Both the position numbers and the translations under genes were made by a program. 64,000 nucleotides of DNA from NCBI RefSeq assembly GCF_963576675.1, contig NC_088915.1, positions 86,623,501 to 86,687,500 of the forward strand, in the 5' to 3' direction. Source of the stretch: Euphorbia lathyris. Taxonomy: Eukaryota; Streptophyta; Magnoliopsida; Malpighiales; Euphorbiaceae. This document shows, piece by piece, positions 19,910 through 31,904 of the stretch (the first letter of the stretch is position 1; each line of letters starts with the position of its first letter). The notes below the pieces were generated by a model. It was not told where the DNA came from. It saw only the letters and a program-made list of their open reading frames with translations, and searched no databases.

Positions 19910-21929
19910 CTTGTGACAAGTAAATCAATTGTTAATGGGACCATTTGTGGTATTACAACTGTTTCAGGGCCTGTTTGTGGCATTACAGTTATTGTAGGGG
20001 CTGATTATGGCGTTGCAACTGTTGTAGGGTCTGATTGTGGATTTAAAGTTGGTGCAGGGGTTGTGTGTGGAATTAAAACTAGTGCAGGGGCTGTTTGTGG
20101 AAAGAAAGATGGTACAAGATCTGATTGTGGTGTTACACGAGGCTGTTGGCAAGGATTTGTCAAGTTTGGCAAGCAAAATGTAAGTGGTGGCTGACAGGGG
20201 ATTATAGCTTGAGATGATGTCAACTGTTGAATCGAATTAGGCACTGTAATTGTCTTATGCCTTGGTATCAACTCTGATTGTATTTGAGGAGGTATGGCTG
20301 TGAAAGGTTCTCTAACAGATGGAAATGTAGATGTAAGTGTTTTGAATGTTTGATTGACTTGTGAAAGACGACATGACTCATGCTCTAACTCTGGATAGGG
20401 AAACTCCTGTTCATTGAAAACAACATGGTGTGAGACAAAGAGTTTATTTGTAAGCAATTCATAACATTTATAACCCTTGTGAACTTTATTATAACCAAGA
20501 AAGATACACTTTCGAGACCGAGGAATTAGTTTATTCGAATTATAAGGGCGAAGCCAAGGAAAACACAAATAACCAAACGGAAGAAACATGTTGTAATCAG
20601 GAATTACACCGAACAATTTTTCATACGGAGTAGAAAAATTTAACAAGTGAGTAGGTAAGCGATTAATCACATACATTGCACATTCAAACGCATAGGTCCA
20701 AAATTCATTTGGTAATTTGGCATGATGAAATAAAGATAGACCTGTTTCAACTATGTAACGATGCTTGCTCTCGGCACAACCATTTTGTAATGGTGTATAG
20801 GAACAAGAGACACGTTGATTGATTCCATTGGCAGTTAAATATTCTGATAAGGCTTGAAATTCACCCCCCCTCGTACAATCGGATAAAATTTTGAATTGAT
20901 CAATTAAAGAATTTTTCAACAAGTGTTCTAAATTTAATGAAAACACTTAATATTTCAGATTTATATCGCAGAAAAAATGGCCATGAAAATTTGCTATAAT
21001 GATCATAAAATAGCACATAGAAACGATAATTATCATGAGAGGTAAAGGGAGCAGGTCCCACACATCTGAACAAATTAATTCCATCGGATTAGAAGCAAAA
21101 AAATCAGACTTAGGAAAAGGAAGTCGGTGAGCTTTACTAACACAACATGAATCACACAAAGTTGGATTTTTTATTTCCACTAAATGCAATCTTATTCAAC
21201 GAAAGAGTTCTCTTAACAAATGGAAAATTGGCATGTCCTAATCTAGCATGCCCTAAAGGAAGACTGATATTAAAGGTTCGAACTTGACAAGGCAAGAATG
21301 ATGGTAGTGACATGGTATAGAGACTATTCTTATGCGTTTCTCGATATATCTCCCTCCTTATCTTCAAATCCTTCAAAATAAAATAATTAGCAAAAAAACT
21401 CAATAGAAATAGGATTTGAACAAGTAAGGGAAGAAACTGACAACAGATTATTGACAGTTTTAGGGACATGTATAATATCTTTAAACTGAACGGATGTCTA
21501 AGAAACTGGAAATTTAGAATGACCAATGTGAGAAATAGGGATAGTGTTACCGTTACCTACTGTAACCTCTTTGGGACCATTGTATTTTGAATGGGCATGG
21601 AGATTATCCAAATCCGCACTATGATGATGAGTCGCGCCGGAATCAACAAGCCAACTGGTGGAGCTGTTGTTAGAGGTGGTGGCTATGTTTGATGATGGTT
21701 TAAAATTACCATGAGTATTGCGGCTGAATTTAGGTGATGGACACTGTTGAGAAATATGTCATGCACCTTTGCAATTATGGCAATACATAAAGCTCATATC
21801 AAGAGGTGCAAACATAGTGGTACTGTTGTGATTGGAAAAGCTGCTAGAAAAATTCCCTCGGCCACATCCTCTACCACGGTTATTATTCCTATCAGAATAA
21901 TTCACAGATGGAGAAAAAATAGGTGTGGC
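19910..21929 (-). pseudogene. Ty1/copia retrotransposon fragment: gag tail, protease, integrase; no RT
   Basis: Reading leftward on the minus strand: a zinc knuckle CHNCKGA-HISQQC with a TGA inside (about 21780-21740), a protease with WLVDSGATHHH (about 21655), a GAG-pre-integrase HARLGHANF segment, the CDSC-VSKAHRLPFPKS region, and an integrase core with TRGGEFQAL, QNGCAESKHRYIVETG and the GYLCFPWLRPYN and RKCIFLGYN motifs of copia elements. It then runs into a Pro-rich decapeptide repeat (19937-20146) with a TAA at 20005. Stops and frameshifts (near 20946, 21180 and 21480) break it, and reverse transcriptase and RNase H are absent. No LTRs were found. Confidence 0.85.
19937..20146 (-). repeat. 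30-bp minisatellite coding a decapeptide repeat in the copia fragment
   Basis: Seven consecutive 30-bp units (starting 19937, 19967, 19997, 20027, 20057, 20087 and 20117) share a GGG-CTGATTGTGG core. In the minus-strand reading frame each unit codes ten residues, for example FPQTAPALVL, IPHTTPAPTL, NPQSDPTTVA and MPQTGPETVV. The frame is kept except for one TAA at 20005-20007. Confidence 0.8.
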
Positions 21930-22290
21930 TGATGTAGATTAAATCGATCTGAGAGTTTTAATCGTAAACTCACAAAGATTACAAACTTCTCTAGCTAAAC
22001 TAGAAGGTTGAATAAACCCAAAAGGATGATATCCTTGCTCCAATGGAGGCTTCAAATTCAATATTCATCAAAAGTTGTGAAACATTACAAAATAAGGAGA
22101 ATATATACTCCTTCCAAATAAAGACAAAAGAATAAAAGGCCTCCCCTAGGGTTACCAACAACAAAGGAACCAAAGGGGTAAGGTAGGAATTACATAAAGA
22201 TAGATAAAAGAGTAATTAAGTTAAATGGCAAAGTAGTAAATAGTTAAATGGCAAACAGTAAATAGAAGGTGGAAGATATTGTTCCTAACA
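21930..22290 (-). repeat. 3' LTR of the TR-GAG-like element
   Basis: Running TG to CA, it begins TGATGTAGATTAAATCGATC and ends GTTCCTAACA. Its first 43 bases recur with one change at 24912-24954, next to a primer-binding site. It is inserted within the gag part of the copia fragment at 19910-21929. Confidence 0.75.
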
Positions 22291-22319
22291 AGAAGAACTT
22301 TGGGAGGAAGTATTCCTCA

Positions 22320-22560
22320 ACCCAGGTATGCCCCGCGTACCCTTACTCACGCCCTGCGTGGTTGTGTCTCTAGGCTTGGTGGCTCTTGTTGGGCATTCAT
22401 ACGCGTGCCGTCCCTGGCAGTACGCCCCGCGTACTTGACCTCCTGGGCGGAATTCTCCTCAAAATACTGCTCCACGCTTGGCGCCTCGGAAGGCACGCCC
22501 CGCGTACATGACCCACTAGGCTGTTCCCCTGATATTGGGTTCTTCACGCCCCACGTCCCC
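22320..22560. repeat. Irregular CGCCCCGCGTAC repeats
   Basis: Six variants of CGCCCCGCGTAC occur near 22329, 22351, 22426, 22494, 22543 and 22565 between the gag stop and the 3' LTR. Spacing is uneven. The block is much GC-richer than its surroundings. Confidence 0.55.
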
Positions 22561-24861
22561 TTACGTGCGCCCCCACGTATTCGGCTTCTCACGCTTGATC
22601 TTGTCTCCCTCGGTCAACTCTCTCCGGGTCTCGTCTTTAGGTTCCGGTTCCGCCTCCGGAGGACGGATGCCCTCATCATACTCTCCTTCTTTTAAAGAGT
22701 TGGACCCCAACTCAATGATAGAACAAGGATGACTCACTCCCAAGTATGATGTTCCGCTCACCCCACTAGCAATACTCTTCTCTTGGTTCGCGTGGCCCGT
22801 TACTAGCAATCCGACGGGCTGCCCAACGCTTGTATCTTCTAGCGGCGTTGGTTCTCGGCTAGGGCATACACTCAATGCGGCTTTATTTTCCCCCTTAGTA
22901 GGACCCGTCAACGGCGTGAGAATGTACTTGGCCCCATCTTTGAATACGGTGTACGTGTTGTCCCTCCCCGCATGTGAGGCATCACGATCGAATTGCCAAG
23001 GTCTCTCAAGGAGCAAGTGATACACATCCATCTCAACCACATCAGACATAACCTCGCCATGATAGGCCCCAATAGAGATAGGAACCTTGCACCGGTGAGT
23101 GACATTAAGCTTCTCCCCCTCTTTAATCCAACCCACTCGATACGGATTTGGATGTGGCTCGGGCACTAAGCTGAATTTACTCAAAGCGGTTTTGCTAAGG
23201 ATGTTCTCTTGACTTCCGCCATCTACAATCAACTCACATTTCAATCCGTGGATTAGACCTCTAGTCCTAAACAATTGGTGCCTCGGGTCATGTTCTTGTT
23301 CTACCGTCATAATAACTCTCTTCACAACATGAACTCCCCGGTCATCTCCGGATGATCCGCTATCCACGGGCTCACAATACACCCCCTCGTTTCCTCCATA
23401 CTCATCATCCTCGTACCTTTCAACCATATTAGCGCTCCTCCTTTTTGGACATTCATTCGAGCGGTGGCCCGGTTCATTGTATCGAAAGCACTTAAACGGA
23501 GCCGGTTTGGTGTACGGGTTATTGCCCTTAGGATGGGCGGCTGTCCTAAAGGGTCGCACATCTCCGCTAGGTGATTTTCCCCCACTCAAGACTTTAGTGC
23601 CACTTGAACTAGCACCACCTTTTTCCTTGTCCACTCCTTTGGACTCTTCTCTCTCCTCACATGCTTCCTCAATCCCTGGCCTCCGATACCCATCACGTGC
23701 TCTAACATTCAATTGAGACTCGGCCTTCAAAGCTAGATTCCTTACGTTTTGAATCCGGATTACCATTTGTGTCCCAATTCGGTCTTGAATATTATATCGT
23801 AGCCCCTCTAGATACCTTGAAGTCTTTTGGCTTTCGGTTTCCGACAAGTTAGCCCATGCTGAAAGCCTTAAGAACTCCGAAGTATACTCATGCACGCTCC
23901 TAGCCCCTTGTGAGCAATTCTGGTAGGAGCTGTAGATATACTACTCGTAGTCGGGTGGCAAAAATCGTTCTCTCATCATCGATTTCATCCTCCGCTAAGA
24001 CCTAATCGGTTCCCTTCCTCCTTTTCTCCTCTCTTCCTTCACATTATCCCACCATACCGAGGCTCCCCCTTTCAATCTATAGGCCACTAACTGAACTCTT
24101 CTATCTTCTGATATGCCCGCATAGTCGAAGAACCTCTCCACCTTAAGCAACCAATCAAGGAACCCCTCAATATCGAGTTCCCCTCCAAATGAAGGTAGAT
24201 CAACTTTCAATTTAAAAGCATCGTCTCCATACCCAACCCTTCCATTCGTTTCGTCCCTATATCCGCCCCTATCAATGGCATGACCCCCATACGGATCATT
24301 CATCCCATAATTTCCCCTTCTGTGACCACCTACATCATCATCATTCAAAATATCCACATTCCCGGCACGCACATGCACGGGACCAACAACATCATTCACA
24401 TGCATATCATTCCTATGCCTATCATTCAAAGCATCATCATCCATTCTAATCCCCATATTTCTAGCAATCTTAGGCATCTCAAAATCGTCAAATAGATCTC
24501 CATCGCTATCACTATCAACATTCCTAATGTTCACGGGATTAGTTCGTCTTACCTCTTGAACCCGAGGGTCCATAGTTTGGGGTGCATATGTTCTCCTTGG
24601 TGGCGGTGTCGGTTGTCGGTCAAGTAGAGGTCGGGCTTGCTCTTCTTGCCATCGGTGAGGTCCTCCGGTTAAAAGAGCTTGAGTATTGCGGTTTGCGATC
24701 TTTAGCTCTTCAAGGGCGAGAAGAATATCTCGGGTACTCGTGTCGTGATTCTCCTCTAACGTTCTTAGGGACTCCGTTAGATGTTTCACGTTGCCTTCTA
24801 GCACATCAACTCGTTGCTTCATGGATCTGGTGGTTTCGTTTGTGATACGTGGTTGAACCAT
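22561..24861 (-). pseudogene. gag-protease of the TR-GAG-like element, two in-frame stops
   Basis: Starting at 24861 (MVQPRITNETTRSMKQ), a coiled-coil-like N-terminus is followed by a retrotransposon gag domain (FGGELDIEGFLDWL, VAYRLKGGASVWWDNVK, then EYTSEFLRLSAWANLSETE). Next come the zinc knuckle CFRYNEPGHRSNEC and an aspartic protease domain (CELIVDGGSQENILS, DVYHLLLERPWQFDRDASH). The usual GRPWQ is ERPWQ here. TAG codons at 23995-23997 and near 23938 interrupt an otherwise continuous frame of about 766 codons. The second part (23895-22561) is fully open. Confidence 0.8.
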
Positions 24862-24954
24862 TTCCGAGAAGAAGTCTCCAGGAAGGAAAACGACTCGGCT
24901 CTGATACCAACTGATGTAAATTAAATCGATCTGAGAGTTTTAATCGTAAACTCA

Positions 24955-25102
24955 GGGTAAATTTCATCAATGGTGTACAACCTTTACCCTATTTCACACT
25001 TTGGTGTACAACCTTCAATTTGTCTCAGTAATATATATGAACTTATAGGTGACCTCCCACTTTGGTGTATGGCCGGTTAAAATGACCGGTCAACCCAAAG
25101 TC
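24955..25102. repeat. MITE-like relic between the TR-GAG and SIRE elements
   Basis: CACTTTGGTGTACAACC and related phrases repeat two or three times and the region looks like one arm of a foldback element. It truncates the TR-GAG 5' LTR on its left and abuts the SIRE 5' LTR on its right. Confidence 0.4.
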
Positions 25103-26137
25103 TGTTGAAACACCTTTCCACATGATTTTGATTTGACAAAATTATTTGAGTATATGATTAAAAAATATTCTAAACACACTAAGTTTAAATGCTTTGATTT
25201 ATTACACTAATGTGTTTGTTCAATGTTGAGCTAAATTGTTTATAAGACATAAAGACTAAAAGCCTAAAGGCCCAAAGGAAAGTCAAAGGCCCAAGACAAC
25301 TCGGCCCGTGTAAACAAAACGCTGTCGTTGTGGACAAAACGCAGCTCAACATGAAGAAGGATCTGGAAGACTTTCTTTATCTACTTCAGAATGAAGCTGC
25401 TGAGTTGGACGACAAAGAGTACAAGACAGCAGCTGAGCAAGGAACAACTTCAAGACAAAGTATTTCTACTTTGGGTAAAGTTAAGAAGACACAGAAAGCT
25501 GTCTGGAAGACTTTGCCATAAAAGGCGAAACATTCTACCTGTCTATCTAAAAGCTGCTCAGCACTGACCGAAGACAGAAGATACAATAATCTGATTGGCC
25601 AACGGCACTGAGCGTGTACTGAGTGACAACGACATCAAGCTGTTTCCCTCCAACGGTTATTTCAACCGATACCTCAAGTGTCACTATAAATAGGCCTTTC
25701 AGTTGCTTCATTCGTAGCAGATCTTCAACAAGCCATTACGCTGACCAAATTTCTACTTGAAGAATCTGTGTGAAAAAGCAAAGCAAATACTTACACCAAT
25801 TTCCATATTATTGTGTAAAAGTCTAGAGAGATTATCCAATCATCTAAAGTGTCTTAGCAATTGTTGTTTATGACAAACTTATTATCATTTCTAGAATTAG
25901 AAAGGAGAGGCTGAGTACTCGGTTATAGTACTCAGCAATAGAATAGGAGTGAGTAGAGGTATAGAGGAAGGTACTCTTGTTATACTCAGCTTCTTGTTGT
26001 AAAAGGTTTGATGCTCTACCGTTAAAGAGCTCAGTAGAGAATTCGAAAGCTCAGAACGTGTTACGGGGATAGGACGTAGGCATAGAGGCCGAACCTGGAT
26101 AAATCTGCTGAGTAACATCGTTCTAACCTTAAACTCC

Positions 26138-26187
<50 letters not shown>

Positions 26188-26459
26188 CTTGCTTAAACAA
26201 AACTGACCAAGTAAAGAGGTCACGCTGAGTTGTGTGCATTGAGTATCTGAGTTCAGGAATAGACTCAAGTGCTATCTCCTGACTCAAAGAAAAAAGCTGA
26301 CTTAGTCACCAGTTGACTAAGCTAGTGTCTTACTTCACTCAGCGCGCTGTGTAATTCCTTTTCAAAGTAAAAGAAGTCAGCCTTAACGTACTAAAATTTT
26401 AAATAGTTCTTATCCCCCCCCCCCTTGGAACTAACCTGTTACGTTATAAGGGACCAACA
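25103..26459 (+). repeat. 5' LTR of SIRE-type copia element
   Basis: Starts TGTTGAAACACC and ends GGACCAACA (1357 bp). It is nearly identical to 48701-50032. Differences include a long (TA)n run here (about 26142-26185) that is only a few repeats long in the other copy, a longer C run near 26413, and a 12-bp indel near 25670. A weak TATA-like TATAAATAGGCC lies at about 25685. Confidence 0.9.
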
Positions 26460-26461
26460 AG

Positions 26462-26473
26462 TGGTATCAGAGC
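26462..26473 (+). other. Primer-binding site of the SIRE element
   Basis: TGGTATCAGAGC, complementary to the 3' end of initiator tRNA-Met, lies two bases after the 5' LTR. The matching spot after the second LTR (50034-50046) reads GTGATATAAAAGC and is degenerate. Confidence 0.85.
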
Positions 26474-26521
26474 TTAAAAGCTCTCTGTGAAAGGTTTAAC
26501 TACCTTGAGTTGATCCCCACT

Positions 26522-28264
26522 ATGGCTGAAAACAGCACTCGGTTTCTCCCAGGAAACCAGACAACTCAGATCTTACCTGAGGGGCTATCCATTACTCGGC
26601 CTCCCCTATTCTTCGGGTCTAACTACACCTTTTGGAAGAATAGGATGAAAAACTTTATTCAGGAAACAAATATGAGTGCATGGCTTTCAATAGTCCAAGG
26701 CCCATTTGTTCCTGTTGAAGTTGTGGCTGGCCAAACAGTTGTCAAAGCTGAGGCCAAATGGACAGAAGATGATCTCAAGAAGCTACAAAACCACGCTTTG
26801 GCTATAAACATGCTTCACTGTGCGCTTGATGCTGCAGAATATAACAAGATTTCAGGTTGTGAGTCAGTGCAAGAGATCTGGAAGAAGCTGGAGGTCACCT
26901 ACGAAGGAACCAATAAAGTGAAGGAGTCCAAGGTGAACCAGCAGATGAGACTATACGAGCTGTTCGAAATGAACGATGATGAAGGAATCTCTGACATGAA
27001 TGCAAGGTTTACAAACATCATCAACGAGCTCAAGAGACTTGGGAAGATCTTCACTGAGGAAGAACAAGTCAAGAAGATTCTTAGGAGTCTTCCTAAAAAC
27101 TGGCAAGCAAAGAAGATCGCTATTGAGGAAGCTCAAGACTTAACCACCTATAAGTATGATGAACGCATCGGCTCACTACTGACCCATGAGATCTCGATGA
27201 AGAATTTCGAGGTGAAGGAAAAGTCTGAAGACAAGAAGCAAAAGTCTCTTGTCATGAAAGCTGACTCCACTGATGGAAGCTCAACAGACGATGAAGAGAT
27301 GGCTATGTTTACCAGAAAGATGAAAAGGCTGTTCAAAAAGAATGACAAATATTCTAAGAAGCTTTATAAAAAGTTTGTTAAGTACAAAGCTGACTCCAGC
27401 GACAGCAAGTACAAGAAGGACAGCTCAAAGCCCATTACTTACTTTGAATGTCATCAAACTGGCCATATCAAGTCAACCTGTCCCTCGCTGAGGAAAGAAA
27501 GAAAGAACGGCAAGAAGGCAATGGTGGCAACCTGGAGTGATAATGATGATTCATCATCATCTGAAGCTGATGCCACTGAGTCAACGAAGATTTGTTTCAT
27601 GGCTGACGAACTTGCTGAGCTATGTGCTTCTGAGCATGCTGACCCATCCATTGCATCTGATGATGAAGAACATTCAACTGAGGTAATATCACTACCCTTG
27701 CTCAGAAATGAAATGGTTAATGCCCTGAGTGACCTTTACACACTTGTCAAAAAGTGTAATAAAAAGGTTAGAGCACTCAGCAGGCGATGTGACGAGGTTG
27801 AGGAGGTCAAACTGAGTGACTTTCGATATCTTCTTCAGGACAACTCAGATTTGCATAGTAACATTGGAATTATGCAAAAGTTTGTCTCTGATGTCCAATC
27901 AGATTCTAAGAAACTGAGAAAGGACGTCACATCCATTCAGAACCAACTAAAGGTTCCAAACAAAAGAAATATTCCTCTGAATACTCAGTACCGAAGTACT
28001 GGTCAACAGAGATGGAATCCTCAGCGGAATGTCTAGTGTGACTTCTGTGGGAAGAAAGGACACACCACAAACGTGTGCTGGCACGCTCAGTACTGGGGTG
28101 CTGACCAGTCAGTGAGACATCCTAAACGGAAGGTCAGCTGTGACTTCTGTGGAAAGAATGGCCATACTGTCCAAGTATGCTGCCATAAAATAAAACATGA
28201 TGCTTTACCTGTTGAACCTAACAAGCAAGGACCCAAAAAGAATTGGGTACCTAAAAGTAACTAG
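26522..28264 (+). pseudogene. SIRE gag, with in-frame TAG before the distal zinc knuckles
   Basis: ATG at 26522 opens a gag with PPLFFGSNYTFWKNRM, a capsid-like helical region (QEIWKKLEVTYEGTNKVKES, MRLYELFEMNDDEG) and an acidic Ser-rich linker. A first knuckle, YFECHQTGHIKSTC, lacks its first Cys. A TAG at 28034-28036 is followed in the same frame by two tandem knuckles, CDFCGKKGHTTNVC and CDFCGKNGHTVQVC, and the frame ends at TAG 28262-28264. Gag binds and packages the element RNA. The TAG would remove both intact knuckles. Confidence 0.85.
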
Positions 28265-28302
28265 TTACATTGCAGGTAAGCCTGAGGTGTGCTGGGAAGT
28301 CA

Positions 28303-31300
28303 AAGTTGTGGTATATTGACAGCGCATGCTCGAGGCATATGACTGGTGATTAAACTCAATTCATCACATTTGAGCGTAAACGATGAGGAAGCATAAGTTT
28401 TGGAGACAACAGAAAGGGTAAGATAGTAGGATCAGGAACCATTGGAGGAAATCCTACTATTGAGTCTGTCTCCCTAGTCAGCGGACTCAAATATAACTTA
28501 CTCAGCGTAGCTCAGCTATGTGACAATGGGAGAAAAGTTATATTTGATGACACTGGATGTAAAATATTCGAGGGTAAGACTAATGAGTTAATTTTAACTG
28601 CCCCTCACATTGATAATGTCTTCATGCTGAACTTAGAGAAAAAGTTTTCAAAAACTGTATGCTTAGTATCAAAGGAAGAAAATTCCTGGCTATGGCACAG
28701 GAGACTTGGTCATGTAAGCATGGACCTCCTGGCCAAATTAGCAAGAAAGCAATTGGTTGAGGGACTGCCAGAACTTAAATTTGAAAAAGATCAACTATGC
28801 CACGCTTGCCAAGCTGGAAAACAAACCAAACAATCTTTTCATAGAAAAAACATTGTCTCAACTAAGCGTCCATTAGAGTTACTACACTTGGATCTCTTCG
28901 GTCCAGTCCAGCCGCTGAGTCTGGGTGGAAGAAGATTTTCCTTGGTCATTGTAGGTGACTTTTCTCGGTACACTTGGATCATCTTGCTGAGTAGCAAGGA
29001 TGAGACCTTTGAGACATTTTCAAATTTGGTAAGAAAACTTGAAAATGACAAAGACCTAAAATTGGCTCACATCCAAAGTGATAATGGTGGAGAATTCAAG
29101 AACCAACAGTTTGTTGAATTCTGTGAAACCAACGGCATTGACCATAATTTTTCTACTCCTAGAACGCCTCAACAAAATGGGATTATTGAAAGGAAGAACA
29201 GAACCTTGGTTGAAATAGCCAGGACAATGCTGAGTGAGCATAGGCTTCCAAAGTACTTTTGGGGAGAAGCTGTCAACACAGCGTGCTATATTCTTAATAG
29301 GGCTCTTGTTAGACCTATACTAAAGAAAACTCCTTACGAACTTTGGAAAGGACGAAAGCCCAATATTGGATACTTTCGTGCCTTTGGCTGTAAATGTTTT
29401 ATTTTGAATACCAAAGATAGCTTAGCTAAGTTTGACTCAAAAGCTGATGAAGCTATCTTTTTAGGCTACTCAACAAACAGCAAAGCATACAGAGTTTTCA
29501 ATAAACGAACTCAAGTTTTAGAAGAGTCAGTACATGTTGAGTTCGACGAAACTAACCCTGTAGGAAGATATCAGCCGCTGACCGAGGATGATCCACACTC
29601 AGTACCCGCTGATCAAGATACAGCCGCTGAGTCATTCCTTTAAGGGCTGACCAAAGGTAAAAGTGAACCTCAAATTGTTTTCACTGACCAGTCTACACCT
29701 GCAGAGATTGTTGAAACACATACAACACAAGACATCAATCTACCAAAGGAGATAAGGATACCAAGAGGACACTCAGAGAGTGCTATTCTTGATGCCGCTG
29801 AGAATACCCTGATGACAAGAAATCAACTCAGGAGATACCTCAGCAACGTAGCCTTAGTCTCAGTTCAGGAACCAAAGAACTTCGCTGATGCTGAGCACGA
29901 TGAATTCTGGATGAGCGCAATGTAAGAGGAACTTGATCAATTCAGAAGAAACGATGTATGGGAGTTAGTGCCACATCCAAGGAGTCAGAAGACCATTGGA
30001 ACAAGATGGGTCTTCCGCAACAAGCTGGATGAACAAGGAAATGTAGTTAGGAACAAAGCAAGACTTATAGCTCAGGGCTACAGTCAGCAAGAAGGTATTG
30101 ACTACGGTGAGACCTTTGCCCCAGTGGCAAGGCTAGAGGCTATTAGAATTTTATGCGCTTATGCAAGTTATATGAACTTTAAACTGTTTCAAATGGATGT
30201 TAAGAGTGCATTCCTTAATGGAGTTATAAACGAGGAAGTTTATGTTAATCAGCTTCCAGGGTTTGAGGATCCTAAATTCCCAAACCACGTTTATAAACTC
30301 AAAAAGGCTCTGTACGGCCTCAAGCAAGCACCACGTGCTTGGTATGAGAGGCTGACCAGTTTCCTGCTGACTAGAAATTATGTCAGAGGCAAAGCTGATA
30401 CAACCTTATTCATTAAGAGAAAGGGTAAAGACACCCTGCTGGCTCAAATATATGTTGATGATATTATTTTCGGTGCTACTAATAAGTCAATGTGCAAGGA
30501 ATTTAGCAAGAAAATGCAGACTGAGTTTGAAATGTCAATGATGGGAGAACTCAACTTCTTCCTTGGACTTCAAATCAAACAAGGGAAAAATGGCATCTTC
30601 ATCAGTCAAGCTAAATATGCCAATGAGATATTGAAGAAATATGATCTTGAAAATTGCAAGCCAATATCTACTCCTATGGGCACTGACACTGTCCTTTGTG
30701 CTGACGAGAATGGTAAGTCGGTAGACAACCAATTATATCGAGGTATGATAGGCTCTCTACTTTACTTAAGAGCGAGTAGACCAGACATTCAGTTCTCAGT
30801 ATGCTACTGTGCTAGATATCAATCTAACCCTAAGGAATCTCATTACATAGCTGTAAAAAGTATCCTTAGATATTTGCAAAGCTCAGTGAACGCAGGTTTA
30901 TGGTATCCCAACACTCATGACTTTACACTCATTGGATACACTGACGCTGACTATGGACGAGACAAGCTTGAACGAAAAAGCACATCTGGAGGATGCCACT
31001 TCCTAGGGAGCTGTCTTGTATCCTGGATTAGCAAGAAGCAGGCATCAGTAGCCCTGTCTACCACTGAAGTTGAGTACATTGCTGCTGGACACTGTGTTGC
31101 TTAAGTCCTATGGATTAAGCAACAGCTTGAAGACTATGGTGTTCAAACAAAGACAATTGAGGTCAAATGTGACAACAAAAGTGCAATTGATCTATCAAAG
31201 AACCCAATTCAGCACAGCAGAATGAAGCATGTCAACATCAGACATCACTTCATTAGAGACCATGTACTCAAGGGTGAGATCAAGCTGACCTATGTCCCAA

Positions 31301-31398
31301 CGGATGAGCAGCTTGCGGATATCTTCACGAAGCCACTGGCTCGTGAGCAGTTCAGCATACTGAGAGAAGCCATTGGTATGTTCAATCCTCTTCAGTAA
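28303..31398 (+). pseudogene. SIRE pol: protease, integrase, reverse transcriptase, RNase H with in-frame stops
   Basis: One reading frame runs through the protease (KLWYIDSACSRHMTG), GAG-pre-integrase (WLWHRRLGHVSM), integrase (HACQAGKQTK, DNGGEF, PQQNGIIERKNRT), reverse transcriptase ([34 protein letters not shown]) and RNase H (TDADYG, then CDNKSAIDLSKNP) to FNPLQ and TAA at 31396-31398. It is broken by two stops in the protease (about 28352 and 28385), TAA at 29641-29643, TAA near 29924 and TAA at 31102-31104. The frame differs from that of gag. All catalytic motifs except those near the stops are visible. Confidence 0.9.
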
Positions 31399-31904
31399 AT
31401 TCCAGTTCTAAATATAAATTCATACTGAGTGAATTACCATGCTGAATGATTTATGCTATTATTTGCTGAGTGAATAGATGTATGCTGAGTGTTTAATGCT
31501 AAATGAATGAATATCACATACTGAGCAAATATGCGCACTGAGTAGTTACCTCAAACTGAACAACAAATTACTTAAATCATCCGTTTGTATAAAACTGGCC
31601 ACTCAAAATATAGAACGATTAGGATTCTCACACTGAGTAAATTGATCCGTTGCATTGAATGCAAAAGCACGCGTATAGCCACCTAGGATGACGTATGCGC
31701 CGAATGTGTCATAAATGCCAAAATTCTTGTCGGTTGAATATCCCAAGGGCAAAACTGACACATGGATTCGATAAGATCCATCTCTCACCTCTATAAATAA
31801 TGGGCAAATCCCCATTTTGATCTCTTTACGCTTACAGAATTCTCTGGCATAAATATTTTCTCTCTCAAAAACTTCAAATCATTCATATCTTCTCTGCGAA
31901 AATA

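Larger units (their letters stand above)
21930..24954 (-). mobile_element. Non-autonomous Ty3/gypsy-like element with gag-protease only (TR-GAG-like)
   Basis: Left LTR 21930-22290 and the truncated right LTR 24912-24954 enclose about 2.6 kb that codes only for gag and protease on the minus strand. The primer-binding site GTTGGTATCAGAG (24911-24899, minus) is complementary to initiator tRNA-Met. There is no trace of reverse transcriptase, RNase H or integrase. Elements with LTRs and gag alone have been described as TR-GAG. The right LTR is cut off by the foldback relic at 24955-25102. Confidence 0.7.

Noticed and set aside
22279..22695. 138-codon + strand frame
   Set aside because: It overlaps the 3' LTR edge, GC-rich repeats and the antisense of the gag-protease ORF; no homology recognised.
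26142..26185. TA run as a functional element
   Set aside because: It is a simple microsatellite within the LTR, shortened in the other LTR.
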